Positions 7,465-18,213 of a stretch of DNA of 64,000 nt are shown in pieces. Positions within the stretch are counted from its first letter, which is position 1. Each line of letters starts with the position of its first letter. The position numbers and the translations under genes were made by a program. The stretch lies in NCBI RefSeq assembly GCF_001981305.1, contig NZ_MSCW01000005.1, positions 124,001 to 188,000 on the forward strand, read 5' to 3'. The notes under the pieces were generated by a model. It saw nothing but the letters and a program-made list of their open reading frames with translations. It was not told the origin of the DNA and did not search any database. The DNA comes from Marinobacter lutaoensis. GTDB taxonomy: Bacteria; Pseudomonadota; Gammaproteobacteria; Pseudomonadales; Oleiphilaceae.

Positions 7465-9393
7465 GTGCCTTTGCTGACCCTCGACTCGATTTCCCTTGCC
7501 TACGGCATGCACCCGTTGCTGGAGAACGCGTCGCTTGCCATTGAACCCGGTGAGCGGGTGTGTTTGCTGGGGCGCAACGGGGAGGGTAAATCCACCCTGC
7601 TCAAAATCGTCAGCGGTGAGGTCACTCCCGACGGTGGGTTGGTGAGCCTGGAACCCGGCGCGGTTCTGTCGGTACTGCCCCAGAACCTGCCCACCGACGA
7701 TGACCGCACGGCCTACGACGTGGTGGCCAGCGCCTTCCCTGAAACCGGTGCGTTGCTGGCCGAGTTTCATCGCCTGTCCCAACAGGTGGATCACGGCAGC
7801 CTGGAGCGTCTCACGGCGGTGCAGGAGCGTCTCGAAGCGCTTGACGGCTGGCGGCTCGACCAGAAGGTCACCACCATTCTTGGGCAGTACGGCCTCAAGC
7901 CTGAGCAGCGCCTGAATACCCTGTCCGGCGGCTGGCAGCGACGGGTGCTGCTGGCCCGGGCCCTGGTTTCGGAGCCGGACATCCTGTTGCTCGACGAACC
8001 CACCAACCACCTGGATGTGCCGGCCATTGCCTGGCTGGAAGACGCCCTGTCCCAATTCCGGGGGGCGATCCTGTTCGTCAGTCACGATCGGGCGTTTATC
8101 CGCCGAACAGCGACCCGCATCGTCGAACTCGACCGGGGTAAATTGACAAGTTTTTCAGCTGGTTATGACAAGTATCTCGAACTGAAGGAAAAACTTCTGG
8201 CGGACGAGGAGCGCCAGAACGAACTGTTCGACAAGAAGCTCAGGCAGGAAGAAGCCTGGATTCGCCAGGGCATCAAGGCCCGCCGCACCCGTAACATGGG
8301 GCGCGTCCGCGCGCTCAAGGCTCTGCGGGAAGAGCACCGGCAACGGCGCTTACGGGAGGGGGCCGCCAGTTTCTCGGTGGAAGAAGCGGCGCGCTCCGGC
8401 AAGCTGGTGGCGGAAGCCCATCAGGCCGCTTTTTCCTATCCGGATGGCCGGGAGGTGATCCGGGATCTGGAGCTGACCATTCTCCGCGGCGACAAAATCG
8501 GTCTGGTGGGCGAGAACGGCACCGGCAAGACCACGCTGGTGCGCCTGTTGCTGGGCGACCTCAAGGCAACCCGCGGCACGGTGCGCCAGGGGACTCGGCT
8601 GGAGGTCGCGTACTTCGACCAGCTCAGGGGGGAGCTGGATCTGGAGCGCAATGCCCTGGACAACCTGTCCGAGGGTCGTGAATTCATCGACATCAACGGC
8701 CAGCGCAAGCATGTGTTGGGTTACCTGCAAGAATTTCTGTTCACCCCGGAGCGTGCCCGGTCCCCGGTTAAGGTGTTTTCCGGTGGAGAGCGGGCGCGCC
8801 TGCTGCTGGCCAAACTGTTCAGCAAGCCCGCCAATGTCCTGGTTCTGGACGAACCCACCAACGATCTGGACGTGGAAACCCTGGAGCTGCTGGAAGACCA
8901 GTTGGTGGCGTTTCAGGGAACGGTGATCGTCATCAGCCACGATCGCGAGTTTTTGGACAACGTGGCCACGGACATCCTGTTTCTGGACGGCTCCGGCCAC
9001 GTGCGCCAGTATGTCGGAGGCTATTCCGACTGGCGTCGCCAGGGGGGCCGTTTCCCCTCGGAGCTGGCGGGCAGCCGGCCGGATCGGCAGGACGGTGCCG
9101 CCGCGGCCGCAAAGTCGGAGTCCCCCCGGCCAAAAGCGGAGCCGGAGAGGCCCCGGGCCAAATCCGCCAAGCTCAGTTACAAGCTGAAACTGGAACTGGA
9201 GCAGCTTCCGGCGAAAATTGAGACCCTTGAACGGCAAGTGGCGGCCTTGCAGGATACAATCTCCAGCTCCGGGTTTTACTCAGGTGCGCCCGGGGAGGTC
9301 GCATCGACCCTGCAGCAGCTGGCCGACACGGAGGCGCAGCTGGAAGCGGCAATCGAGCGGTGGATGGAGCTGGAAGAACAGGCGGGGCAATGA
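7465..9393 (+). CDS. uup: ABC-F family ATPase Uup
   Basis: About 642 residues, soluble, with two ABC ATPase domains and no membrane segments. The first Walker A reads GRNGEGKST and the second GENGTGKTT. Signatures are LSGGWQRRV and FSGGERARL, Walker B-type LLLDEPTNHLDV and LVLDEPTNDLDV. An Arg/Lys-rich linker (RRTRNMGRVRALKALREE) and a C-terminal Lys-rich coiled coil (about 565-640) identify Uup rather than EttA or YheS. ABC-F proteins act on the ribosome; Uup is also linked to transposon excision and DNA-junction binding. The start is GTG at 7465 or TTG at 7459, both close behind the MOSC stop; GGAG spacing favours 7465. The 3' end overlaps the next gene by 4 nt. Confidence 0.93.
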   Translation: MPLLTLDSISLAYGMHPLLENASLAIEPGERVCLLGRNGEGKSTLLKIVSGEVTPDGGLVSLEPGAVLSVLPQNLPTDDDRTAYDVVASAFPETGALLAEFHRLSQQVDHGSLERLTAVQERLEALDGWRLDQKVTTILGQYGLKPEQRLNTLSGGWQRRVLLARALVSEPDILLLDEPTNHLDVPAIAWLEDALSQFRGAILFVSHDRAFIRRTATRIVELDRGKLTSFSAGYDKYLELKEKLLADEERQNELFDKKLRQEEAWIRQGIKARRTRNMGRVRALKALREEHRQRRLREGAASFSVEEAARSGKLVAEAHQAAFSYPDGREVIRDLELTILRGDKIGLVGENGTGKTTLVRLLLGDLKATRGTVRQGTRLEVAYFDQLRGELDLERNALDNLSEGREFIDINGQRKHVLGYLQEFLFTPERARSPVKVFSGGERARLLLAKLFSKPANVLVLDEPTNDLDVETLELLEDQLVAFQGTVIVISHDREFLDNVATDILFLDGSGHVRQYVGGYSDWRRQGGRFPSELAGSRPDRQDGAAAAAKSESPRPKAEPERPRAKSAKLSYKLKLELEQLPAKIETLERQVAALQDTISSSGFYSGAPGEVASTLQQLADTEAQLEAAIERWMELEEQAGQ

Positions 9394-10058
9394 ACGTCCA
9401 GTACGAATTTCGCTTCGAGGATGGTCGCCGGATTCGTTTTCGGGTAACCGATCAGCCTCGCGTTCCCGAGACTTCGCTACCGGCCTGGACGCGGTTGGAA
9501 CACTGCCAATGCAGCAACTGTCCCCTGACGACCGAACAGGCGTCCTATTGCCCGGCCGCCGTTGAAATCCTGCCGGTGGTGGAGGCGTTCCGGGCCGAGG
9601 ATGCCTATCAAAAGGTAGGGGTCCGGGTTGCCGACGAACGGCGCCAATACGGCAAACAGACGACCCTGGAGGAGGCCCTCCGTGCCCTGCTGGGACTGAA
9701 AATGGCCACCAGCGGTTGTCCGGTGCTCGGGGAACTCAAGTCCATGGCGGTGCACCATCTGCCGTTTGCCAGCAGCGACGAGTTCATCATGCGTACCGTG
9801 TCCCACTACTTGCTGGAGCAGTATTTTGCCAAGCGGAACCATCAGGAGCCGGACTGGGAGCTGAAGGGTTTGGTGGCGAGAAATCAGCGGTTGCAGCTGG
9901 TGAACCAGGCGCTGTGGCAGCGTATCCATGCCGTGTGCCAGGGCGACAGCAACCTCAAGGCCCTGCTCAATTTCTTCTCGATGGCGTCGAGTGTGAGTTT
10001 TTCTCTGGAAGCGCAGCTGCGGAAACTGGAGGCGCGGATGAAAGGGGAGGGGGCCTGA
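9390..10058 (+). CDS. Uncharacterised Cys-motif protein coupled to uup (DUF6901-like)
   Basis: 222 residues, no signal peptide or membrane segment. Near the N-terminus four cysteines occur as HCQCSNCPL followed eight residues later by YCPAA, a plausible zinc or Fe-S site. A further Cys is in SGCPVLGEL. The C-terminal third is helical (NQRLQLVNQALWQRI, LEAQLRKLEARMK). The ATG at 9390 overlaps the uup stop in an ATGA arrangement, so translation is probably coupled to Uup. I think it belongs to the DUF6901 group but cannot verify that. The function is unknown. A GC-rich hairpin without a T-run overlaps its stop (10049-10072), and the universal stress gene converges on it. Confidence 0.85.
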   Translation: MNVQYEFRFEDGRRIRFRVTDQPRVPETSLPAWTRLEHCQCSNCPLTTEQASYCPAAVEILPVVEAFRAEDAYQKVGVRVADERRQYGKQTTLEEALRALLGLKMATSGCPVLGELKSMAVHHLPFASSDEFIMRTVSHYLLEQYFAKRNHQEPDWELKGLVARNQRLQLVNQALWQRIHAVCQGDSNLKALLNFFSMASSVSFSLEAQLRKLEARMKGEGA

Positions 10059-10085
10059 GGTGCCAGGCCCCCAAACCGTGCGGGA

Positions 10086-10517
10086 TCAGTGAATCCGGAC
10101 CGCCAGCACGTCACACTCGGTGCCGTGCAGAACTCCGTTGGCGGTGGAGCCCAGCAGCAGTTGGAAGCCCTTCCGGCCATGGCTTCCGACAATGATCAGG
10201 TCAACGCCCTGTTCCTGGGCGATGCGGTGAATTTCGGATTCCGGTCGCCCAACGGTCACGATCTGATGCTCCTTGGCCACGCCGTACTGCTCTCCATATT
10301 TGCCCAATTGCTCCTTGGCAGCCTTGTCGAGCTGGTCCTGAAGTTCCGTGAGGTCCATGGGGATGTCGCCCCCATAGGCGTAACCCACGGGCTCCACCAC
10401 GTGCACCAGCAGCAGTTCGGCGCCGTGGGTATCCCTCAGGGTTTTGGCCTTATCCAGGACCTGAGGCGCTTCTTCCGTCAGGTCGATGGCGACCAGCATC
10501 TTTTTGTAGGCGGACAT
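10086..10517 (-). CDS. Universal stress protein (UspA family)
   Basis: 143 residues, one Usp domain. It begins MSAYKKMLVAIDLTEEA and ends with the ATP-binding signature G-x2-G-x9-G-S/T as VGSHGRKGFQLLLGSTANG, so it probably belongs to the ATP-binding UspFG/MJ0577-like branch. AAGGAG precedes the ATG. A near-perfect Anr/FNR box and a matching -10 lie upstream, so induction under oxygen limitation is likely, as for Anr-controlled Usp proteins in Pseudomonas. It is a single-gene unit flanked upstream by the terminator of the neighbouring gene. Confidence 0.92.
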   Translation of the reverse strand: MSAYKKMLVAIDLTEEAPQVLDKAKTLRDTHGAELLLVHVVEPVGYAYGGDIPMDLTELQDQLDKAAKEQLGKYGEQYGVAKEHQIVTVGRPESEIHRIAQEQGVDLIIVGSHGRKGFQLLLGSTANGVLHGTECDVLAVRIH

Positions 10518-10590
10518 CGCATTACTCCTTCGCGTCAGACGTCTTTGGGAAATAGTAGTCCAAATTTAACCGAAAGAGTGTAGCGGCAAA

Positions 10591-10604
10591 CTGATAGGTA
10601 TCAA
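10591..10604 (-). promoter_or_regulatory. Anr/FNR box upstream of the universal stress gene
   Basis: The minus strand reads TTGATACCTATCAG, nine of ten matches to TTGAT-N4-ATCAA. Centred at 10597.5, it is at -41.5 relative to a start near 10556. TAAATT (10563-10568) then occupies the -10 position, the class II geometry also seen at ccoM. Confidence 0.72.
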
Positions 10605-10616
10605 TACATGCATCGG

Positions 10617-10650
10617 AAAAAGGACGGGGTGGCATCGGTGCCCCCCGTCC
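10617..10650 (-). terminator. Intrinsic terminator of the secreted helical protein gene
   Basis: Minus strand: stem GGACGGGG / CCCCGTCC (10643-10650 with 10622-10629), 13-nt loop, then five T. It lies 12 nt after the stop at 10662 and insulates the universal stress gene. Confidence 0.85.
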
Positions 10651-10661
10651 CCGGGCGACCG

Positions 10662-11477
10662 TCAGTGGCTGTTCTGAAGCAGTTCGATGGCGCTGCCCAG
10701 GCTGCTCAGGATAGCCTTGGAGTAACGGTCGATCACGAAACCGACGTTGTTTTCGTTGTAGTTGATGTAAGAGCCGCGGATAAACTGCCACTTGGAACTG
10801 ATGTCGTCCAGCAGCGCCCGCAACTCGCCCTCGGCGGGGCCTTGCCTGACCTGCTCCAGCAGGGCGTCGAATTCCCGTGCCTGGGCATCCAGTGGCGTTT
10901 CCGTGGCCGATCCCTGAAAGGTCTGGGACACGGACGAGTTGGTGCGCACCGCGTACTTGGCCATCATCTGCGCCATTTTCACCGCTGCCATGCGGGCCGC
11001 CTCCACCCGGGGGTTGGTCTGGGTCTGGGAGCTTTCCTGCGCCTCCAGATACAGCTCGGTGGCCATGTTGTTCATGGCCAGGGCCTGGTTGGCCATGTCG
11101 GAGACCAGGCGCAGGTCGGGATATCCCTGGGTCCGGACATCGTTGATGTTGTCGCGCATGAGCCCCTTGAACTTCTCGAATTCCTGGCTGAGCGCGCTCA
11201 GCTGGTCCTTGGACAGGACCTCGTCGGTGCTCTGGGTGAGACGGTTCATGGCATCGTTGGCCGAGTTGATACCCGCCACGATTTCATTCAAGGTGTCGGT
11301 GGTGCCGGTGCCGCTGAACCGGTAGTAGGCGTCCAGAGCCAAGTAGTTGCTGATTCGGAAGCTGTGGAGGTCTGAGAGGAATGCGCTGGGAGTCTCCTGG
11401 GCCCGGGCGCTCAAGGACGCGCAGGCCATGACGATGGCCAGGATCAGGAAAGGGAACCGCAGACAGGAAGCTGGCAT
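10662..11477 (-). CDS. Secreted or periplasmic helical protein of unknown function
   Basis: 271 residues. A Sec signal peptide (CLRFPFLILAIVMACASLSARA, cleavage after ARA-QE) is followed by an almost entirely helical chain rich in Gln, Ala, Asn and Ser. The conserved-looking C-terminal block is KWQFIRGSYINYNENNVGF then VIDRYSKAI. No catalytic motif, Cys pair or lipobox is visible. The helical bundle with few Gly or Pro recalls periplasmic sensor or chemoreceptor ligand domains such as PilJ-N, but I cannot assign it. CGGAG precedes the ATG and it has its own terminator, so it is a single-gene unit, divergent from fadBA. Confidence 0.82.
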   Translation of the reverse strand: MPASCLRFPFLILAIVMACASLSARAQETPSAFLSDLHSFRISNYLALDAYYRFSGTGTTDTLNEIVAGINSANDAMNRLTQSTDEVLSKDQLSALSQEFEKFKGLMRDNINDVRTQGYPDLRLVSDMANQALAMNNMATELYLEAQESSQTQTNPRVEAARMAAVKMAQMMAKYAVRTNSSVSQTFQGSATETPLDAQAREFDALLEQVRQGPAEGELRALLDDISSKWQFIRGSYINYNENNVGFVIDRYSKAILSSLGSAIELLQNSH

Positions 11478-11900
11478 CGGATGAGTCTCCGTAATTCTCT
11501 GTTTTTATTGTCGACCGGGTTTGCTTCCTGAAGGTAAATTAACTGTTGCGGGCAATCAAGCGGTTTTGTCGGCAACCGGGAGGGGAAATGTCAACAACCA
11601 TGAAATTTACGTGACGGAGTTCACGACCTGTGTGATGGAAGCTTGGTAACCCTCTGAAAATGGCCGGTTCTCTTGCTGTTTTTACCGTCACGCCCCCGAG
11701 TGTCTGGGCGCTCGCGGCCAAGAAACAAATTGACAAATGCTCGGTTTTTTTTCATCGTGTGCCCTCACGATTCAAACGACTGTATGAATTTTTGGATCGA
11801 ATGATCGGGCAGTGACCGAAATCTCGCTGCACGGACAGCCGCCTGGACAGCTCAGGTCGGCGGTTGTCAGCAGTTCCAATCACAGACTGGAGATCAGTTG
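11478..11900. other. 423-nt intergenic control region between the secreted-protein gene and fadB
   Basis: No coding frame is convincing here. It holds a CRP/Vfr-like dyad GTGA-N6-TCAC (11611-11624; eight fixed bases, so about one such match is expected by chance in a window this size), a TTGACA (11730-11735) without a good -10, the PsrA-like palindrome (11771-11788), and a leader hairpin ACAGCCGCC / GGCGGTTGT (11835-11843 with 11859-11867) before the fadB ribosome binding site. Confidence 0.55.
11771..11788 (+). promoter_or_regulatory. PsrA-like operator upstream of fadBA
   Basis: TTCAAAC-GACT-GTATGAA is an inverted repeat with seven-base arms (one mismatch) and a 4-nt spacer. It resembles the Pseudomonas PsrA box (GAAAC-N2-4-GTTTC type, with CAAAC / GTTTG variants). 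It overlaps a possible extended -10 (TGT-ATGAAT, 11781-11789). PsrA represses fadBA in Pseudomonas and is released by long-chain fatty acids. Binding here is inferred. Confidence 0.5.
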
Positions 11901-14048
11901 ATGATTTACGAAGGTAAAGCCATCACGGTTAAAGAGATCGAAGGCGGAATCGCTCAGTTGAACTTCGACTTGCAGGGCGAGTCAGTCAACAAGTTCAACC
12001 GTCTCACTATTGAGGAGCTGGGCGCCGCCACCGAAGCGCTGAAAGCGCAGAAGAACCTGAAAGGCCTGGTGGTAACCAGCTCCAAGGACAGTTTCATCGT
12101 CGGTGCCGACATCACCGAGTTCACCGACCTGTTCGCCGGTCCGGAAGAGGATCTCGTCGCCAACAACCTGAAGGCGAATGCCGTGTTCAACGCGGTTGAG
12201 GACCTGCCGTTCCCGACGGTCACCGCCATCAACGGCATTGCGCTCGGTGGTGGTTTCGAAATGTGCCTTGCAACTGACTACCGGGTGATGGATCCGAAAG
12301 CGAAGGTCGGTCTGCCGGAAGTGAAGCTGGGGATCTTCCCGGGCTTTGGCGGCACCGTGCGTCTGTCTCGCCTGATTGGTGTCGACAACGCCGTTGAATG
12401 GATCTGTGGCGGGGCCGAGAACCGTGCCGACGCGGCCTTGAAGGTGGGTGCCGTGGATGCCGTGGTCGAGTCTGGTCAGCTGGTTGAAGCGGCCATCGAC
12501 ATCATCCGGCAGTGCAACGAGGGCAAGCTGGACTACCAGGCCCGTCGTGAAGAGAAGAAAGGCAAGATCAAGCTCAACGCCATGGAAAGCATGATGGCGT
12601 TCGAAATCTCCAAGGCGTTCGTGGCCGGCAAGGCAGGCAAGAACTACCCCGCGCCGGTGGAAGCCATTAAGGTCATGCAGAAGCATGCGAGTATGACCCG
12701 CGACAAGGCGATCGAAGTCGAGGCGAAGGGCTTCGCCAAGATGGCCAAGACCAATGTGGCGGCCTGCCTGGTTGGCCTGTTCCTGAACGACCAGAAGCTG
12801 AAGAAAAAAGCCAGCGCCTGGATGAAGGAAGCCTCCGAAGTGAAATTGGCTGCCGTCCTGGGCGCCGGTATCATGGGCGGTGGCGTGGCTTACCAGTCCG
12901 CGCTCAAGGGCACGCCGATCATCATGAAGGACATCAACCCCGAGGGCATCCGACTGGGGCTGGCCGAGGCCAAGAAGCTCCTAACCAAGCGGGTTGACAA
13001 GGGCAAGATGGACGCCGGCAAGATGGCCGACGTGCTCAACAACATTACGCCGACCCTGAACTACGGCGACTTCAAGAACGTCGACCTGGTGGTCGAGGCC
13101 GTGGTCGAGAACCCGAAAGTCAAAGACGCCGTGCTGCGGGAAACCGAAGACGCGGTGCGCGAGGACACCATCCTGACCTCGAACACCTCCACCATCTCCA
13201 TCAACCTCCTGGCGAAAAACCTGAAGCGTCCGGAAAACTTCTGTGGCATGCACTTCTTCAACCCGGTACACATGATGCCGCTGGTTGAGGTGATCCGTGG
13301 CGAGAAGACCTCCGACCGTGCCATCGCCACCACCGTTGCCTACGCCAAGGCCATGGGTAAGACCCCGATCGTGGTCAACGACTGCCCGGGCTTCCTGGTC
13401 AACCGGGTGCTGTTCCCGTACTTCGGCGGTTTCGCCGGCCTGGTGCGCGACGGCGCCGACTTCCAGAAGATCGACAAGGTCATGGAGAAGTTCGGCTGGC
13501 CGATGGGCCCGGCCTACCTGCTGGACGTGGTCGGCATGGACACCGCCAAGCACGCCAACGAAGTGATGGCCGAGGGTTTCCCGGACCGGATGAAGGACGA
13601 TCGGACCTCCGCCATCGACGTGATGTTCGAGAACAACCGGTACGGTCAGAAGAACGGCAAGGGCTTCTACAAGTACGAAACCGACCGCAAGGGCAAGCCC
13701 AAGAAAGTCGTTGACGAGGAAACCTACAAGCTCCTCGAACCGGTGGTTCAGGGCAGCAGGGACTTCGACGAAGAGGAAATCATCGCCCGCATGATGATTC
13801 CGCTGTGCCTGGAAACCGTGCGCTGCCTGGAGGACGGCATCGTCGAGGATCCGGCCGATGCGGATATGGGCCTGATCTACGGTATCGGCTTCCCTCCGTT
13901 CCGTGGCGGTGCCCTGCGCTACATCGATGACATGGGCGTTGCCGCCTTCGTCGAACTGGCAGACAAGTATGCAGAACTCGGTCCCCTGTACCAGCCGACC
14001 GAGAAGCTGCGTGAAATGGCCAAGACTGGCAAGAAGTTCTTTGGCTAA
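11901..14048 (+). CDS. fadB: Fatty acid oxidation complex subunit alpha FadB
   Basis: 715 residues, a bifunctional cytoplasmic enzyme. The N-terminal enoyl-CoA hydratase/isomerase domain (about 1-190) contains [19 protein letters not shown] and [10 protein letters not shown]. The 3-hydroxyacyl-CoA dehydrogenase domains (about 315-715) contain [18 protein letters not shown] and [16 protein letters not shown]. It hydrates enoyl-CoA and oxidises the 3-hydroxyacyl-CoA with NAD. The ATG at 11901 gives [10 protein letters not shown], the standard family start; GGAG lies 8 nt before it. fadA follows after 33 nt, so the two form the usual alpha2-beta2 complex from one operon. A long mirror-image open frame on the other strand is a codon-bias shadow. 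Confidence 0.97.
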   Translation: MIYEGKAITVKEIEGGIAQLNFDLQGESVNKFNRLTIEELGAATEALKAQKNLKGLVVTSSKDSFIVGADITEFTDLFAGPEEDLVANNLKANAVFNAVEDLPFPTVTAINGIALGGGFEMCLATDYRVMDPKAKVGLPEVKLGIFPGFGGTVRLSRLIGVDNAVEWICGGAENRADAALKVGAVDAVVESGQLVEAAIDIIRQCNEGKLDYQARREEKKGKIKLNAMESMMAFEISKAFVAGKAGKNYPAPVEAIKVMQKHASMTRDKAIEVEAKGFAKMAKTNVAACLVGLFLNDQKLKKKASAWMKEASEVKLAAVLGAGIMGGGVAYQSALKGTPIIMKDINPEGIRLGLAEAKKLLTKRVDKGKMDAGKMADVLNNITPTLNYGDFKNVDLVVEAVVENPKVKDAVLRETEDAVREDTILTSNTSTISINLLAKNLKRPENFCGMHFFNPVHMMPLVEVIRGEKTSDRAIATTVAYAKAMGKTPIVVNDCPGFLVNRVLFPYFGGFAGLVRDGADFQKIDKVMEKFGWPMGPAYLLDVVGMDTAKHANEVMAEGFPDRMKDDRTSAIDVMFENNRYGQKNGKGFYKYETDRKGKPKKVVDEETYKLLEPVVQGSRDFDEEEIIARMMIPLCLETVRCLEDGIVEDPADADMGLIYGIGFPPFRGGALRYIDDMGVAAFVELADKYAELGPLYQPTEKLREMAKTGKKFFG

Positions 14049-14054
14049 CCCTGA

Positions 14055-15257
<1,203 letters not shown>

Positions 15258-15287
15258 TCCCGTCCGGGAGCAGCCCGTTCCAACCCG

Positions 15288-15317
15288 AAGGCCCGGCGTA
15301 AGCCGGGCCTTCCTGTT
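15288..15317 (+). terminator. Intrinsic terminator after fadA
   Basis: Stem AAGGCCCGGC / GCCGGGCCTT with GTAA loop (15288-15297 with 15302-15311), followed by a T-rich stretch. Confidence 0.85.
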
Positions 15318-15395
15318 TTCGGCCGGTGAATTTCTGCGGGGTTTGGTCGGGTAAAAAGCCGCACTTAAATTGATGAATGGGTTGTTTTGCCATTC

Positions 15396-15424
15396 TTGAC
15401 CCTGTAAAACAGTGGGCCTATAGA
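15396..15424 (+). promoter_or_regulatory. Sigma-70 promoter of topA
   Basis: TTGACC (15396-15401), 17-nt spacer, TATAGA (15419-15424). It lies about 105 nt before the topA start codon and after the fadA terminator, so topA is an independent unit. Confidence 0.72.
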
Positions 15425-15528
15425 CTGAGCCGGCTGTTTTTTGAGTTTTCTAGCCGCCTGATTTTACTGCGAGTTTAAGGTTTGCTGTTTTTTTGACCGA
15501 ATTGTCGCCAAGGATACAGATCTCCGAT

Positions 15529-18162
15529 ATGGGTAAAAGTCTCGTAATTGTCGAGTCGCCAGCGAAAGCGAAGACCATCAACAAGTACCTGGGCCCGGAC
15601 TACATTGTGAAGTCCAGCGTCGGGCACATTCGCGACCTGCCGGTCAGCGGCAGCGGTTCCCAGGCCGATCCGAAGGAGCGTGCCCGCCAGGCGGCCCTGA
15701 CCCGCAAGATGAGCCCGGAAGAAAAGGCCGAGCACAAGAAGCGCAAGGCCCGGGAGCAGCTGGTGGCCCGCATGGGGGTCGATCCGGACCGGGACTGGCA
15801 GGCCCGGTACGAGGTCTTGCCCGGCAAGGAAAAGGTGGTCAGTGAGCTTAAGCGCCTCGCCAAGTCGGCGGATCATATCTATCTGGCGACCGACTTGGAC
15901 CGGGAAGGGGAGGCCATTGCCTGGCACCTGCAGGAAACCATCGGCGGCGAGCCGGATAAATACCGTCGGGTGGTGTTCAACGAGATCACCCGGCGCGCCA
16001 TCCAGGAAGCGTTCAAGGATCCGGGCCAGCTCGACAACAACCGGGTCAATGCCCAGCAGGCCCGCCGCTTCCTCGATCGGGTGGTGGGTTACATGGTATC
16101 GCCGCTGCTGTGGGCGAAGATCGCCCGTGGACTTTCCGCCGGTCGCGTCCAGTCAGTGGCCGTGCGCCTGATCGTCGAACGGGAGCGGGAGATCCGCAAG
16201 TTCGTGCCGGAAGAATTCTGGCAGTTGCACGCCGACCTGGCGCCCAAGGACAGCCGGGAGCCGGTGCGTTTCGAGGTAACCCGCTATCAGGAGCAGACCT
16301 ACCGGCCCGTCAACGAAGCACAGAGCAATGAGCATGTGCAGCGGCTGCGCCAGGGGGATTTCAAGGTGGTGCGCCGCGAGGACAAGCCCACCCGTTCCCG
16401 GCCCTCGGCGCCGTTCATCACCTCCACCCTGCAGCAGGCGGCGAGCAACCGCATGGGCTTCAGCGTCAAGAAAACCATGATGCTGGCCCAGCGCCTGTAC
16501 GAGGCGGGCTACATCACCTATATGCGGACCGACTCCACCAATCTGAGTCAGGACGCCGTGGCCAGTTGCCGGGCCTTTATCAAGGATCAGTTCGGTGATC
16601 GCTACCTGCCGGAGAATCCCCGCATCTATGGCAGCAAGGAAGGCGCTCAGGAAGCGCACGAGGCGATTCGTCCCACGGAAGTCACCCGTCGGCCCTCCGA
16701 TATCACCGGTCTGGAAAAGGACGCGGAGAAGCTCTACGAACTGATCTGGCGCCAGTTCATTGCCTGCCAGATGTCTGACGCGGAATTCCTGAGCACGTCC
16801 GTGGTGGTGGCGAACGACGGCTACGAGCTGCGCACCCGCGGCCGCATCATCAAGTTCGACGGTTTCCTCAAAGCCGCGCCGCAGGCGGGCAAGAAGGACG
16901 AGGATGTGGCGCTGCCGGATATCCAGGTGGGCGATGTCTTGGACCTGGTGAAGCTCGACCCCAGCCAGCATTTCACCAAACCGGCACCCCGTTTCACCGA
17001 GGCGAGCCTGGTCAAGGAACTGGAAAAGCTGGGCATCGGCCGGCCCTCCACCTACGCTTCTATTATTTCAACTATCCAGGAGCGGGGTTATGTCCGTCTC
17101 CAGAACCGGCGTTTCTATGCCGAGAAAATGGGGGAGATCGTTACTGAGCGGTTGTCGGAGTCCTTCCCCAACCTGATGGACTATGACTTCACCGCGAGGA
17201 TGGAAGACGAGCTCGACGACATCGCCGAGGGCGAGGTCGACTGGAAAAGCGTGCTGAACGAGTTCTATGGCCGTTTCCGGCAGCAGCTGGAGCAGGCGGA
17301 GCGGGACGAAGGGGGGATGAGGGCCAACACGCCCACGGAAACCGACATTCCGTGTCCAACCTGCGGCCGCAACATGCAGATACGGGTGGCCAGCACCGGG
17401 GTGTTCCTGGGCTGCTCCGGCTACTCGCTGCCGCCCAAGGAGCGCTGCAAGACCACCATCAACCTGGTTCCCGGAGATGAGGTGGTCAGCGCCGACGAGG
17501 ATGTTGAGGGCGAGGGGGAAACCCGTCTGCTGCGTAAGAAGCGCCGGTGTCCCAAGTGCGGCACGGCCATGGACAGTTACCTGATCGACGAGACTCGGAA
17601 GCTGCATGTCTGCGGCAACAACCCGGACTGCTCCGGTTACGAGGTGGAAACCGGCAGTTTCCGGATCAAGGGATACGATGGGCCGACCCTGGAATGCGAC
17701 AAGTGCGGGTCGGAAATGCAGCTCAAGACCGGTCGTTTTGGCAAGTACTTCGGCTGTACCAATCCGGACTGCAAGAACACCCGCAAGCTGCTGAAGAACG
17801 GTGAGCCGGCGCCGCCCAAGATGGATCCGGTGCCCATGCCGGAACTCAAGTGCGAGAAGGTGGATGACACCTATGTGCTGAGGGATGGCGCTTCTGGCCT
17901 GTTCCTTGCTGCCAGCAAGTTCCCCAGGAACCGGGAAACCCGGCCGCCGCTGGTGCGTGAGCTCAAGCCGCATCGGGACGAAATCGATCCCAAGTACCAC
18001 TATCTGCTGGATGCTCCGGAAACCGATCCGGAGGGCAATCCGACAGTGGTTCGGTACAGCCGCAAGAGCAAGGAGCAGTACGTCATGTCCGAGAAGGACG
18101 GCAAGGCGACGGGCTGGTCGGCCTGGTATGTGAATGGTAAATGGCAGCCCCGGGAGAAGTAA
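15529..18162 (+). CDS. topA: DNA topoisomerase I TopA
   Basis: 877 residues, type IA topoisomerase that relaxes negative supercoils. The Toprim domain starts at [20 protein letters not shown], with the acidic triad in [13 protein letters not shown]. The catalytic Tyr331 is in [11 protein letters not shown]. Zinc-binding cysteine clusters follow at the C-terminus ([24 protein letters not shown] with CTNPDC), then zinc-less ribbon-like repeats ([16 protein letters not shown]). The ATG at 15529 begins exactly at the conserved block; the earlier TTG at 15493 adds twelve non-conserved residues. The RBS AAGGA is rather far (14 nt). A short insert with [18 protein letters not shown] after the Toprim start resembles the Pseudomonas enzymes. 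Confidence 0.97.
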   Translation: MGKSLVIVESPAKAKTINKYLGPDYIVKSSVGHIRDLPVSGSGSQADPKERARQAALTRKMSPEEKAEHKKRKAREQLVARMGVDPDRDWQARYEVLPGKEKVVSELKRLAKSADHIYLATDLDREGEAIAWHLQETIGGEPDKYRRVVFNEITRRAIQEAFKDPGQLDNNRVNAQQARRFLDRVVGYMVSPLLWAKIARGLSAGRVQSVAVRLIVEREREIRKFVPEEFWQLHADLAPKDSREPVRFEVTRYQEQTYRPVNEAQSNEHVQRLRQGDFKVVRREDKPTRSRPSAPFITSTLQQAASNRMGFSVKKTMMLAQRLYEAGYITYMRTDSTNLSQDAVASCRAFIKDQFGDRYLPENPRIYGSKEGAQEAHEAIRPTEVTRRPSDITGLEKDAEKLYELIWRQFIACQMSDAEFLSTSVVVANDGYELRTRGRIIKFDGFLKAAPQAGKKDEDVALPDIQVGDVLDLVKLDPSQHFTKPAPRFTEASLVKELEKLGIGRPSTYASIISTIQERGYVRLQNRRFYAEKMGEIVTERLSESFPNLMDYDFTARMEDELDDIAEGEVDWKSVLNEFYGRFRQQLEQAERDEGGMRANTPTETDIPCPTCGRNMQIRVASTGVFLGCSGYSLPPKERCKTTINLVPGDEVVSADEDVEGEGETRLLRKKRRCPKCGTAMDSYLIDETRKLHVCGNNPDCSGYEVETGSFRIKGYDGPTLECDKCGSEMQLKTGRFGKYFGCTNPDCKNTRKLLKNGEPAPPKMDPVPMPELKCEKVDDTYVLRDGASGLFLAASKFPRNRETRPPLVRELKPHRDEIDPKYHYLLDAPETDPEGNPTVVRYSRKSKEQYVMSEKDGKATGWSAWYVNGKWQPREK

Positions 18163-18183
18163 CGTCGGGGTAGGGAGTGGCAG

Positions 18184-18209
18184 GGGGCGGGCAACCGCCC
18201 CTTGTCGTT
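18184..18209 (+). terminator. Hairpin terminator candidate after topA
   Basis: Stem GGGGCGG / CCGCCCC with GCAA loop (18184-18190 with 18195-18201), followed by TTGTCGTTT, an imperfect T-tract. It lies between the convergent topA and dehydrogenase genes. Confidence 0.55.
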
Positions 18210-18213
18210 TGTG

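Noticed and set aside
10049..10072. GC-rich hairpin at the stop of the Cys-motif gene
   Set aside because: Eight-base-pair stem but no T-tract on either strand, so it is not called as a terminator.
11730..11758. TTGACA upstream of fadB as a standard promoter
   Set aside because: No acceptable -10 occurs 16-18 nt downstream (CATCGT region), so it was not listed as a promoter.
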